In this document: positions 1 through 7,583 of the stretch, piece after piece
How positions within the stretch are numbered: the first letter of the stretch is position 1
How the letters are laid out: each line of letters begins with the position of its first letter
Assembly (NCBI GenBank): GCA_963643505.1
Contig: CAVIKF010000012.1
Location: 1 to 50,582, forward strand
DNA length: 50,582 nt
Reading direction: 5' to 3'
Origin: CAVEFW01 sp963643505
GTDB taxonomy: Bacteria > Actinomycetota > Coriobacteriia > Coriobacteriales > Eggerthellaceae
Program-made: the position numbers and the translations under genes
The notes under the pieces: generated by a model
Databases searched by the model: none
The model's input: only the letters and a program-made list of their open reading frames with translations
Told to the model about the DNA's origin: nothing

Positions 1-2
1 GC

Positions 3-320
3 GCCGCCGAGGTAGACGGCCTCAACGTCCAGTGCGAGGCGCTGATCGGCGGCACGCCCTGCTGGCAGATCGCGCTGAACTTCTTCGACTCCAGGGAGTT
101 CGCCGGCCACGGCTACGCGAGCGAGCGGGTCGTCCGCATCGCCTACGCCGCCCTGCTCGGCCGCGACCAGGCGGCCATCGACGCCGACGCCGACGGCATC
201 GCCTACTGGGTGGGGCGCCTCGAGGCGAACGGCGTCGAGGACATGGTCAAGGGCTTCTGCCAGTCCAACGAGTTCGAGGCCATCTGCCAGTCTTGCGGCA
301 TGACGAGCGGCATGAGGTAG
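3..320 (+). CDS. C-terminal end of a DUF4214 surface protein (partial)
   Basis: The frame is open from the window edge to TAG at 318-320. The codons are strongly GC-biased and read as protein. The segment contains a DUF4214-type repeat: an FFDSREF block, then RVVRIAYAALLGRD, then GIAYWVGRLEANG and a second F-x-x-S-x-EF block (FCQSNEF). DUF4214 occurs near the C-terminus of large secreted or cell-wall proteins, and many copies are known from Coriobacteriia. The N-terminus lies outside the window, so the full role cannot be judged. The open frame that starts at an ATG at position 32 is a shadow in another frame. Confidence 0.8.
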   Translation, partial: AAEVDGLNVQCEALIGGTPCWQIALNFFDSREFAGHGYASERVVRIAYAALLGRDQAAIDADADGIAYWVGRLEANGVEDMVKGFCQSNEFEAICQSCGMTSGMR

Positions 321-332
321 CCCTCTTGTGCC

Positions 333-401
333 TGTGACAGGTGCCATGACAGGCACCTGGCATCTGTCACAATGGAACCTGTCACAATGGCACCTGTCAC
401 A
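333..401. repeat. Cluster of inverted short repeats, core TGACAGGTGCCA
   Basis: Four copies of a 12-14 bp word are packed into 70 bp. A forward copy starts at 333 and its exact reverse complement (TGGCACCTGTCACA) ends at 401. Two diverged copies lie between them. The transcript could fold into alternative hairpins. The cluster lies directly behind the stop of the DUF4214 gene. It resembles REP-type intergenic palindromes and may also act as a transcript end, though no U-run follows. Confidence 0.75.
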
Positions 402-560
402 TGTGGCGGGCGATAGGGATTCAAGTCACCGCAAGTCCCCAAGGCCCCGCATGTCGGGTCCAGACCTGTTTCAACCCTCATTTGGGACATGTGTAAACTT
501 GTAACAAGTGAGAGAATGCTCTCGTAAGCGTGATGTGTCGATACGTACGAGAGGACAGCT

Positions 561-1583
561 ATGACACCAATCACAATTCGGTGTGCGGGGATTGAGGATG
601 CGTCCGCTATTCGCGCAATCTATGTTCCTTATATCGCGACTTCCATCACTTTCGAAGAAGAGGCTCCAACTGAAGAGGATTTCGCTGCTCGCGTCACCGA
701 TGTACTTGAGCGTTACCCGTTTCTCGTTGCCGAAGATGAAGGCCAGGTCATTGGGTTTGCGTACGCACACGAGCAAGCGGAACGCGCAGCCTATCGATGG
801 AATGTCGAACTTTCGATCTATCTTGGACAACGCTGCGGACGCAAGGGCTTGGGCACAGTCATGTACAGGACCCTCATCGAACTTTTGAAATTGCAAGGAT
901 ACCGTCGAGCGTACGCGCGCGTCACGATGCCTAACGCGGCAAGCAAGCGGCTCCATAACAAATTGGGATTCAAGGTCGAATGGGTACAGAAGCGCGCAGG
1001 ATTTAAAGCCGGATGTTGGCGCGATGTCGTATGGTTCAGTAAGCAGTTGCTGCCTCAATCAGAGACGGCAGGGGAGCATCCGGCGGAGCCGTTGTCTCTA
1101 TCTGAGGTGGGCCGTCAGGCGATTGAGAACGTACTTGCCCCGGCCAACGCCTTGCTAGAGAGATATGCCGCAAAGCCACAAGTGAGTGCGACGACGCGTA
1201 AGACCATGCAGGCAAACAAAGGTATGGATACGAAGCCCGAGCTTGAAGTGCGCCGCATGTTGCGCGAACTGGGCTTTCCCGGATATCGCCTTCATTGGAA
1301 GCAGTGCCCGGGACGGCCTGACATTGCCTATCCTGGACGTAAGCTTGCGATTTTCGTGCACGGGTGCTTTTGGCATGCTTGCCCGCAATGCAACCTCTCG
1401 AAGCCAAAGACAAATTCTCAGTTTTGGAATGAGAAGTTTGAGCGAAACGTCGCTCGTGACCGCAAAAACCAAGAGGAGCTTGAGGCGGCAGGCTGGAAGG
1501 TCGTTACGATTTGGGAGCATGACCTTACTCCTGAAAAACGCGAAGAAACCAGTCGCTATCTCTATGAGGCCATGACTCTTTAA
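561..1583 (+). CDS. Fusion of PAT-like GNAT N-acetyltransferase and Vsr-type mismatch endonuclease
   Basis: A single 340-aa chain. Residues 1 to about 165 match the phosphinothricin-acetyltransferase branch of GNAT enzymes, with TSITFEEEAP, AAYRWNVELSIYL and the acetyl-CoA loop region GRKGLGTVMY. After a linker, residues 210-340 form a complete Vsr endonuclease domain, the T:G-mismatch very-short-patch-repair nuclease. It starts TTRKTMQANKGMDTKPELE and carries the catalytic Asp254 in PGRPDI, His267 and His272 in VHGCFWHACPQC, and zinc-ligand cysteines 269, 274 and 277. A GAGAGGA ribosome site lies 7 nt before the ATG. Vsr is normally a stand-alone protein next to a cytosine methyltransferase, and no methyltransferase is visible here. 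The fusion is seen in the sequence. Both activities are inferred from family motifs. Confidence 0.85.
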   Translation: MTPITIRCAGIEDASAIRAIYVPYIATSITFEEEAPTEEDFAARVTDVLERYPFLVAEDEGQVIGFAYAHEQAERAAYRWNVELSIYLGQRCGRKGLGTVMYRTLIELLKLQGYRRAYARVTMPNAASKRLHNKLGFKVEWVQKRAGFKAGCWRDVVWFSKQLLPQSETAGEHPAEPLSLSEVGRQAIENVLAPANALLERYAAKPQVSATTRKTMQANKGMDTKPELEVRRMLRELGFPGYRLHWKQCPGRPDIAYPGRKLAIFVHGCFWHACPQCNLSKPKTNSQFWNEKFERNVARDRKNQEELEAAGWKVVTIWEHDLTPEKREETSRYLYEAMTL

Positions 1584-1702
1584 GCGAGGACCACGAGTGC
1601 GGTGAATCTTACATCGTTACGAGAGCCGAGGTGCGTTTTCGCGTTGTCGCGTGAATTTGCGTGACCTTGTGAAGTTTGCAGTTTGATCAAGGCTGCGTGG
1701 CC

Positions 1703-1756
1703 GCCCATTGGTCTCGTCGTCGTTGGTCGCGTGGTTGCCCATTGGCCTCGTCGTCG
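1703..1756. repeat. Imperfect 34-bp direct repeat in the 261-bp intergenic gap
   Basis: The word GCCCATTGG(T/C)CTCGTCGTCG occurs at 1703-1722 and 1737-1756, 34 bp apart, with one mismatch. It sits between the PAT-Vsr gene and the Tim44-like gene. No convincing gene or terminator is seen in the rest of this gap. Confidence 0.6.
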
Positions 1757-1844
1757 CACGGTCGTCAGACAAAATGTTTTCTCTCGCATGACCTGCCTCG
1801 TTTTGAGACAATGACAAAGGCAATCTCGAACCATAAGGAGCCTC

Positions 1845-2609
1845 ATGGACACACAGCTGCTTTCCTCTCCCATCAACCTTGCTGCGGTGCTTGTCGTTGC
1901 GGGCCTCGTCGCTTTCGCCGTCATTAAGATCCGCCAAAAGGCCAAGGAAATCGCCCAAATGGCGTTCCACACGGATTCCCTGGTCGAAGGCTTCAAGAAA
2001 CAAGAGTATGAGCACGAGCACACGGCCAAGTCGCTTACCTCCATGACGAGCCTTGCGCTGGAACGCATCGCGAAGGATTTCCCGGAATTCAATTACGACA
2101 ACATGAAATCCCGCGCTGAGAACGTCATCTTGTCTTACCTGCGATCTATCGACGAGAACGACGCTTCGTATTTGACCGAAGGCAACTCCGTGCTCAAGGA
2201 GCAACTTCGCGTCAAGCTTGAGACCTTGCGCAACGTAGGCCAGCGTGAGCAATATAACAACGCTGAGATTCACCGCACGGAGATTTCACGTTACGAGAAG
2301 AAGGATGGCCGTTGCCTCGTTCGCTTCCAAAGCGCCGTGCAGTCCTATCATTTCATCCAAGATGTTGAGCGTAAGGTTATCGAAGGCAGTGCTGAGCATT
2401 GGGAACAATCTCGTTGGGAAGTGGATCTTGTGTACGTTCAAGATGCCCACAAGCTTACAAATCCTGAGCTTGCTGCTTTGGGGCTCAACTGTCCGAATTG
2501 CGGAGCGCCCATTACCTCATTGGGGCAAAAGCATTGCGACTATTGCGGTACTGCGATTCGCGAGATCAACATCCACGCTTGGACCTTTAGCGGCATCCGC
2601 GAGCGATAG
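1845..2609 (+). CDS. Membrane-anchored Tim44-like domain protein with C-terminal zinc ribbon
   Basis: A 254-aa protein with one N-terminal membrane segment (about residues 11-26). A helical, charged region of about 160 residues resembles bacterial Tim44/MRPL45-like domains, with LVEGFKKQEYEHEH and repeated aromatic-charged helices. A C-terminal zinc ribbon follows (CPNCGAPITS, then CDYCGTAI). The start is firm: AAGGAG lies 5 nt before the ATG. Bacterial Tim44-like proteins are of uncertain function. The cytosolic zinc ribbon recalls regulators that pair with zinc-ribbon sensor membrane proteins, and the next gene is another one. The domain call is moderate. The TM plus zinc-ribbon layout is directly visible. 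Confidence 0.7.
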   Translation: MDTQLLSSPINLAAVLVVAGLVAFAVIKIRQKAKEIAQMAFHTDSLVEGFKKQEYEHEHTAKSLTSMTSLALERIAKDFPEFNYDNMKSRAENVILSYLRSIDENDASYLTEGNSVLKEQLRVKLETLRNVGQREQYNNAEIHRTEISRYEKKDGRCLVRFQSAVQSYHFIQDVERKVIEGSAEHWEQSRWEVDLVYVQDAHKLTNPELAALGLNCPNCGAPITSLGQKHCDYCGTAIREINIHAWTFSGIRER

Positions 2610-2695
2610 AAATATGTCTGCACACTTCGTAGCGTAATTTCAGTGAAGCCTCTATTTATAAAGGCGACGATAAGCCGAATGTTTAATCCAAATGT

Positions 2696-2725
2696 TTGAT
2701 AACATATCAACGTTCTAAGAATAAT
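2696..2725 (+). promoter_or_regulatory. Promoter with an overlapping TTGATA/TATCAA inverted repeat
   Basis: TTGATA at 2696-2701 and AATAAT at 2720-2725 are 18 bp apart, so both boxes match the sigma-70 consensus at 5 of 6. The -35 box is also the left arm of the palindrome TTGATA-ACA-TATCAA (2696-2710), which would place a regulator on the promoter. It is read as the promoter of the zinc-ribbon/EAL operon downstream. Confidence 0.55.
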
Positions 2726-2735
2726 CTAACCCGGA

Positions 2736-2805
2736 CGGACAGTAGCGGACAGCAACGGGCAGTAACGGACAGCAACGGGCAGTAACGGACAGCGACGGAT
2801 AGCCA
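2736..2805 (+). repeat. Seven tandem 10-bp repeats filling the 5' leader
   Basis: Seven consecutive 10-mers alternate between CGGACAGCAA-like and CGGGCAGTAA-like units. They begin about 11 bp after the -10 box, and the last unit (CGGATAGCCA) reaches the A of the start codon at 2805. The array occupies the place where a Shine-Dalgarno sequence should be, and only a weak GGAT is left. Confidence 0.9.
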
Positions 2806-3785
2806 TGAGTTCTAACAAGATGGATTGCCCTGAATGCGGCGCAGCGATGCTCTTCAACGACGAGAAAACCATTCTCGTCTGTCCGTATTGCGGCAACACC
2901 GAGCCGCTCGATGAAGTCACCGCTGAGCGCCTCAACAAGCAAGACGACAAGGAAGTCGAGCTCGAGCGCATCAAGCTCGAAAGGGAGAACGCCGAGTTGT
3001 TGTCCCAAGAGCGACGTGAGGACGCCGAACGACGTTTCAAGCTGGAGAAGTCTGATGCAAGGCGCAAACGTTCCGCTGAACGGAGCCGCAAACTTGCTAA
3101 AGTCGTCAGCACCATCGGTGTCGTCCTTGTTGCCCTTTGCGTTTTTTGCTTCATCATCGAAACCGTTGACGACATGCAATACGACCAGGAGCGCAAGAAC
3201 AAGCTCAACCAGGTATACGAATGGCCTACCACCGGCCTTGCCCTGCTTGTCGACAAGCCTTCCAGCGAGAATGGGTATATCGATTACAACTCTGTCACCG
3301 ATTTCGAGATTACCGTCAAGTGTCAAAACGCCAACGAGTTCAACGAATACCTCCAAAGCGTGATTGCACGAGGATTCACGGTCGATGCGGAGTCGACGTC
3401 GTCACGTTATGAGGCATACGATGCACAAGGCAATCATGTCGATATCTACTTCTTCCAATCCAGTGAAGAGATGAGCATCGAGGTCGATGCCGCGGTGGCG
3501 CGAAATGCCATCGTGTGGCCGACCAGCGGCGTTGGGGCAAAATTACCTGTTCCCTCCAGCTTGGTTGGCAAGGTCGATGGTCAATCGCTTGACAGCTATC
3601 GCGTCAGCGTATGTGACATCGACATCAATGCATTCAACGCATATTGCGACGAGTGTGCCGAGGCCGGCTTCAATGTCGAGCCCTCCCGTTCGTCTACGTA
3701 CTATTACGCGAAGAGCTCATCTGGGGAGACTTTGCACATCGAGTACATCGGCTTTAGCACTATCTGTATCTCGGCTTATAATTAG
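2805..3785 (+). CDS. Zinc-ribbon, coiled-coil membrane protein with two repeated extracytoplasmic domains (DUF6591-like)
   Basis: A 326-aa protein. The N-terminal zinc ribbon has CPECG and CPYCG at about residues 8-30. A charged coiled coil follows (about 40-98), then one membrane segment (about 103-123). Outside lie two copies of a domain of about 85 residues, each opening with a Trp-Pro-Thr motif (WPTTGLALLVDKPSS, then WPTSGVGAKLPVPSS) and ending in a strand-rich segment. The outer part resembles DUF6591 proteins of Gram-positive gut bacteria; this family name is from memory and uncertain. The gene follows the Tim44-like zinc-ribbon gene and precedes the EAL gene by 35 nt, so it probably forms an operon with the latter. 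A sensing or signalling role is plausible but inferred. Confidence 0.75.
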   Translation: MSSNKMDCPECGAAMLFNDEKTILVCPYCGNTEPLDEVTAERLNKQDDKEVELERIKLERENAELLSQERREDAERRFKLEKSDARRKRSAERSRKLAKVVSTIGVVLVALCVFCFIIETVDDMQYDQERKNKLNQVYEWPTTGLALLVDKPSSENGYIDYNSVTDFEITVKCQNANEFNEYLQSVIARGFTVDAESTSSRYEAYDAQGNHVDIYFFQSSEEMSIEVDAAVARNAIVWPTSGVGAKLPVPSSLVGKVDGQSLDSYRVSVCDIDINAFNAYCDECAEAGFNVEPSRSSTYYYAKSSSGETLHIEYIGFSTICISAYN

Positions 3786-3820
3786 CGCGCAGGCAACCAA
3801 TGATTCTCGAAAGGGGGCTC

Positions 3821-5746
3821 ATGCTTTACAATGTCGACTTCCTCATAGCAGGATGGGCGATGACCACCATGCTCGGTCTTCACATCCTCGTGAGTCGACA
3901 CGGGTTTATGGGTGCACTTCCCAAGCTGATCTATGCTATGTTGGTAGCGGTTTGGATTGACTGCAGCGCTGACATTGTCGCCTCGATTCTCATTTCCACT
4001 CCTGAAAAGTTCTCGCTTTTGAGCCTGTACATATCCGACACCGTGCTCTACCTCGCGCAAGCAAGCCTTTCGACGTTTGTATTCCTGTACTCCGTAGTGC
4101 TTTGCGGCCGTTTCGTCAAGGAGAACAAAATCTACCTGGAGTTCAGCTTGGTCCCTTTCATCTTCTTGGTGCTCCTCATTCTCTCAACTCCGTTTACGGG
4201 CCTGGTGTTCCATTTCGACCCGGTAACGCATGCCTATTCATACGGCCCGCTTCTCGTGGTGGTGTTCGTTGTCCCTGCGATTTATGCGTTTGCTGTTGCG
4301 GTGATTCTTGTGCGCAACTTCCGCTTCGTTCGTACCGTTGATGTGTGGACAATCGGCTTTTATTTTGTCGCGACCATTGCAACAGTCATCTACCAGGCGT
4401 TTTACCCGCGTACGCCCATCACCGGGCTGGCGGCAAGTATTTGCCTTGCAATGATGTATTCGACGCTTTGCAACTCAAAGGGTATAGGAGACACGAGCAC
4501 CGGTGTCTTTTGTGCGGAGGAGTTCCGTCGTCGTATCGCGGGCCATGTTCACCGTGGGACCTTCTTCGATATCGTGTTCGTCGCGTTTACTAACCGCCGG
4601 TATCTCACGGATGTCGTGGGTGTCGAGGCGGTAGATGCCATCATTCGCGACCTTGCCAAAAAGCTTATGGCTGTCACACCGAGCCGCCAGGTCTATCGAT
4701 TGCACGGTGCCCATTTCGCCGTCATCTCGTACGACCGAGGGGTTACGCAAAGCGTCGTTTCGGCGATGAACGAGTGGATGGCCGATGAGCATGTAGTCAA
4801 CGATCACGCTGTCAAGCTAAGCGGGAAGATTTCATGGATGTATGATGCCGCAAGCGAAGGCAAGGGAATCGATTTGCAATCGTATGCAGACTATATCGCC
4901 GATTATAGTGACTCCTCCGTCATCCAAGACGCTACGCCCCTCCTCGAGCGTTTCGTGCAATCCCAAAAATACACGAGCTCCATCGAAAGGGCCCTTGCGG
5001 ATAACTCCTTTGAGCTCGTGTTCCAACCGATCTATTCTCCGCGTGACGATGCCTTTGTTGAGCTTGAGGCCCTCTCGAGGTTGTCGGGTCCGGATGGCCC
5101 AATCCCGCCCCAGGTGTTTATCGAGCTCGCCGAGGAGATGGGCGTGATGGTTGATGTCTCAAAGCAGCAGTTCAACCGTCTTTGTCGCATCATTGCCAAA
5201 TCGGGAGGCGAGCTTGTGCGCCGCGGAATCAGAAGAGTCAAATACAACGTGTCAGCTATCGAGGTGGCATCTCCTGACTTGGGCCGGGCGCTACTCAATG
5301 TCATCAGGCGCAACAAACTCGACCCTGCGTTCTTTAGTTTTGAGATTACCGAGACCGCAGCAATCCGAAGCCGCGAGAACCTGGTAAAGGTCGTCGGGGA
5401 TTTGAAAGCCGCGGGGTGCGATGTGTGCCTTGACGATTTCGGGAGCGGCTATGCCAATCTTTCCACGTTGATGGATTTGCCATTTGACGGCGTCAAGATT
5501 GACAAGTCCCTGCTCGACAGTGCGTTGGCTGATGGGTCGCGTTGGCTGTTCTACTGCAAGTTGATCAGCGTCGTCCATAGTCTCGACAAGTTTATTATTG
5601 TGGAAGGCGTCGAGACGCAGGATTGTGCGCAAGAGCTTATTGCGGAAGGTGCGGACATGATCCAAGGTTTCCTGTACGCGAAGCCCTACCCCTTAGACGA
5701 GCTCCTTGTCTTCCTCGACTCTCAAGGGAGTAGGAAGACGGCTTGA
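3821..5746 (+). CDS. Seven-TM membrane protein with degenerate GGDEF and intact EAL c-di-GMP phosphodiesterase domain
   Basis: A 641-aa protein with seven predicted N-terminal membrane helices. A region about the size of a GGDEF domain follows (about residues 215-375), but the GGDEF active-site motif is not recognisable. The C-terminal EAL domain looks catalytically complete: EAL at 416-418, the Asn in YNVSA, the Glu in FEITET, DDFGSGYANLSTL, the Lys in KIDKSLL, the Glu in VEGVET and a final QGF. The inferred role is hydrolysis of cyclic di-GMP under control of the membrane part. The ATG at 3821 is chosen over the one at 3800 because GAAAGGGGG sits 3-4 nt before 3821. It lies 35 nt behind the zinc-ribbon gene in the same direction. 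Confidence 0.9.
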   Translation: MLYNVDFLIAGWAMTTMLGLHILVSRHGFMGALPKLIYAMLVAVWIDCSADIVASILISTPEKFSLLSLYISDTVLYLAQASLSTFVFLYSVVLCGRFVKENKIYLEFSLVPFIFLVLLILSTPFTGLVFHFDPVTHAYSYGPLLVVVFVVPAIYAFAVAVILVRNFRFVRTVDVWTIGFYFVATIATVIYQAFYPRTPITGLAASICLAMMYSTLCNSKGIGDTSTGVFCAEEFRRRIAGHVHRGTFFDIVFVAFTNRRYLTDVVGVEAVDAIIRDLAKKLMAVTPSRQVYRLHGAHFAVISYDRGVTQSVVSAMNEWMADEHVVNDHAVKLSGKISWMYDAASEGKGIDLQSYADYIADYSDSSVIQDATPLLERFVQSQKYTSSIERALADNSFELVFQPIYSPRDDAFVELEALSRLSGPDGPIPPQVFIELAEEMGVMVDVSKQQFNRLCRIIAKSGGELVRRGIRRVKYNVSAIEVASPDLGRALLNVIRRNKLDPAFFSFEITETAAIRSRENLVKVVGDLKAAGCDVCLDDFGSGYANLSTLMDLPFDGVKIDKSLLDSALADGSRWLFYCKLISVVHSLDKFIIVEGVETQDCAQELIAEGADMIQGFLYAKPYPLDELLVFLDSQGSRKTA

Positions 5747-5773
5747 CGAAACCGCGCCTGATCAGCGATCGAC

Positions 5774-7567
5774 TTACATTCCTTGATTTTCGAGGGAGTC
5801 GAGAAACGTTTTAAGGCGCTCACGGGCGATTTCGATCTCATAGAAGTCTTGGCGCGAGAGAACGTGGTCGAACTCCATCATGGCCTCAGCAATGGCTTCG
5901 CGATCTTGCCCCAACGACTCCTCATATAGACGCTCGCCACGAAGGAGCTGCAAGCGATTCGGCTCGTCTTCCCGAGGGTTTTGCTTGAGGTAGGCAAGAC
6001 GCTTGAAACGCTCCTCCGCCTCCTCGTCGGTGAGTTTTCTCTCGTCGTTTTGGACGATGATCTTCTTCATTTCTCCCGTAGATACGATGTGGACCTCAAC
6101 TTCCAAAAGGGAGTTCACATCGTAGGTGAAGACGATCTCGATTGCTTCTTTGCCTTGGGGCGCGCAGGGAACATCGACCTCGATCTCACCTAGAAGGAGA
6201 TTGTTTGCCGTCATGCGACTTTCCCCTTGGAAGATCTTCACGAGTACCTTCGTCTGGTTGTCGTGAGCGGTATAAACCCGTTGACGGCGGCTTACGGGAA
6301 TGACGGTGTTTCTCTCGATGATGGGCAGGTAGTGGCCAGTTTCCTCGAACAGGCCATTGTCTGCCACCACCTCGGTGCCTAAGGTGAAGGGGCACACGTC
6401 GGTCAACACGACTTCGGAGATATCCGCGTCGCGCATCTTCATTCCGCATTGCAACGCCGCGCCCAAAGCTACCGCGGTATCAGGATCGACCAGGGTTTGC
6501 ACCGGACGTTTGAACACCTTCTCGACAAATCTACGGACCACGGGCAAGCGCGTCGCGCCGCCGACAAGGATGATGCGGTCGAGCTCGTCAAGCTTCACTT
6601 CTGCATCTCGCAAGCTACGTTCTATGGGGCGGCGAATGCGCTCAAGCAAGGGAGCACAAGCGGTCTCGTACTCCTCCAAGGTGAACGTCTCGGTGTGGGC
6701 AACATCGTTGATCGTGCAGGTCATGGTGACGTTATCGCTCTTGGAAAAGTCGCATTTCGCGTACTCGGCGGCACGTATGACCTCGGTTGCCGATTGGGCG
6801 TCGAGTAAGTTGCGGGAATACCCGATGCGGGCAAGGAACAACTCAGCGAAAAGCTCGGTGAAGTCCTCGCCGCCGATGAAATTATCGCCTGCGATGGCGT
6901 GCACCTCCATGATGCAGGCGAAAAACTCCAATATGGAGACGTCAAGCGTTCCGCCGCCAAGGTCAAACACCAGGCAACGCTCATCGGGCAGGTCCAAATC
7001 TCCTGCGGCGGTTGCAATGACGGAGGTGGTCGCGTCGCGGGTCGCGTCGCGGATCGCGTCGCGGGTCGCCTCGCGGGTCGCCTCGCTTAGGATGCTACAT
7101 CCAACTCCGTGGGCAATAGCAGCCGCGGTCGGCTCGTTGATGATGCGGCTCACCGTAAGACCAGCGGCCTCACCTGCCTCCTTGGTGGCCTTACGCTGCA
7201 AGTCGTTGAAATACGCCGGAACGCTGATGATGGCCTCGTCTACCTTCTCGCCGAGAAAGACCTCGGCATCCTCTTTCAAGGAGCGAAGGACAAAACGAGA
7301 AAGCTCCTCCGCACGAAATGACATGCCGTTGAGCGTGAACTCGCGATCGGTTCCCATAGCGCGCTTGAAGACGCTGGCAGCATGCGTTGGGTGAAGGGCG
7401 GCATATTCCTTGGCAACTTTACCGACCAATATCATGTCGTTCTCGTCAATCGCCACGACCGAGGGCGTTAAAAACTCGCCCAAGCGATTGGGTATCACTT
7501 CTGCCTTGCCGTCGCGAAAACATGCGACGAGGCTGTTCGTTGTTCCAAGATCAATGCCTACGAGCAT
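5774..7567 (-). CDS. hscC: HscC-type Hsp70 chaperone
   Basis: A 597-aa actin-fold ATPase chaperone. It carries the Hsp70 signatures GIDLGTTNS at the N-terminus, VFDLGGGTLDVSILEF in the middle and ILVGGATRLPVVRRFV toward the end of the ATPase domain. Its sequence resembles E. coli HscC more than DnaK: FKRAMGTDREF, ILTDVCPFTLGTEV, the compact substrate-binding domain and the shortened lid. The true start is the ATG at 7567 (MLVGIDLGTT). The open frame extends further upstream only by reading through the end of the preceding gene. That gene, a J-like TPR protein, ends 16 nt before this start, as in a chaperone/co-chaperone operon. A repeat-built (Ala-Thr-Arg-Asp)n insert sits in the ATPase domain between the INEPTAAAIAHG segment and the phosphate-2 motif. 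Confidence 0.93.
   Translation of the reverse strand: MLVGIDLGTTNSLVACFRDGKAEVIPNRLGEFLTPSVVAIDENDMILVGKVAKEYAALHPTHAASVFKRAMGTDREFTLNGMSFRAEELSRFVLRSLKEDAEVFLGEKVDEAIISVPAYFNDLQRKATKEAGEAAGLTVSRIINEPTAAAIAHGVGCSILSEATREATRDAIRDATRDATTSVIATAAGDLDLPDERCLVFDLGGGTLDVSILEFFACIMEVHAIAGDNFIGGEDFTELFAELFLARIGYSRNLLDAQSATEVIRAAEYAKCDFSKSDNVTMTCTINDVAHTETFTLEEYETACAPLLERIRRPIERSLRDAEVKLDELDRIILVGGATRLPVVRRFVEKVFKRPVQTLVDPDTAVALGAALQCGMKMRDADISEVVLTDVCPFTLGTEVVADNGLFEETGHYLPIIERNTVIPVSRRQRVYTAHDNQTKVLVKIFQGESRMTANNLLLGEIEVDVPCAPQGKEAIEIVFTYDVNSLLEVEVHIVSTGEMKKIIVQNDERKLTDEEAEERFKRLAYLKQNPREDEPNRLQLLRGERLYEESLGQDREAIAEAMMEFDHVLSRQDFYEIEIARERLKTFLDSLENQGM
7029..7088 (-). repeat. Five tandem 12-bp repeats inside hscC encoding an ATRD tetrapeptide array
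   Basis: Five in-frame 12-mers of the form GTCGCGTCGCGG (plus strand), with few substitutions, run from 7029 to 7088. On the coding strand they specify ATRE-ATRD-AIRD-ATRD-ATT. Related Hsp70s have a short loop at this point, so the repeat looks like a recent in-frame expansion. Confidence 0.92.
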
Positions 7568-7583
7568 AGGGGCTAAACCTCTT

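Noticed and set aside
6357..7394. 345-aa plus-strand open frame opposite hscC
   Set aside because: It lies wholly antisense to a strongly recognisable Hsp70 gene, has no recognisable domain and follows from GC-rich codon structure.
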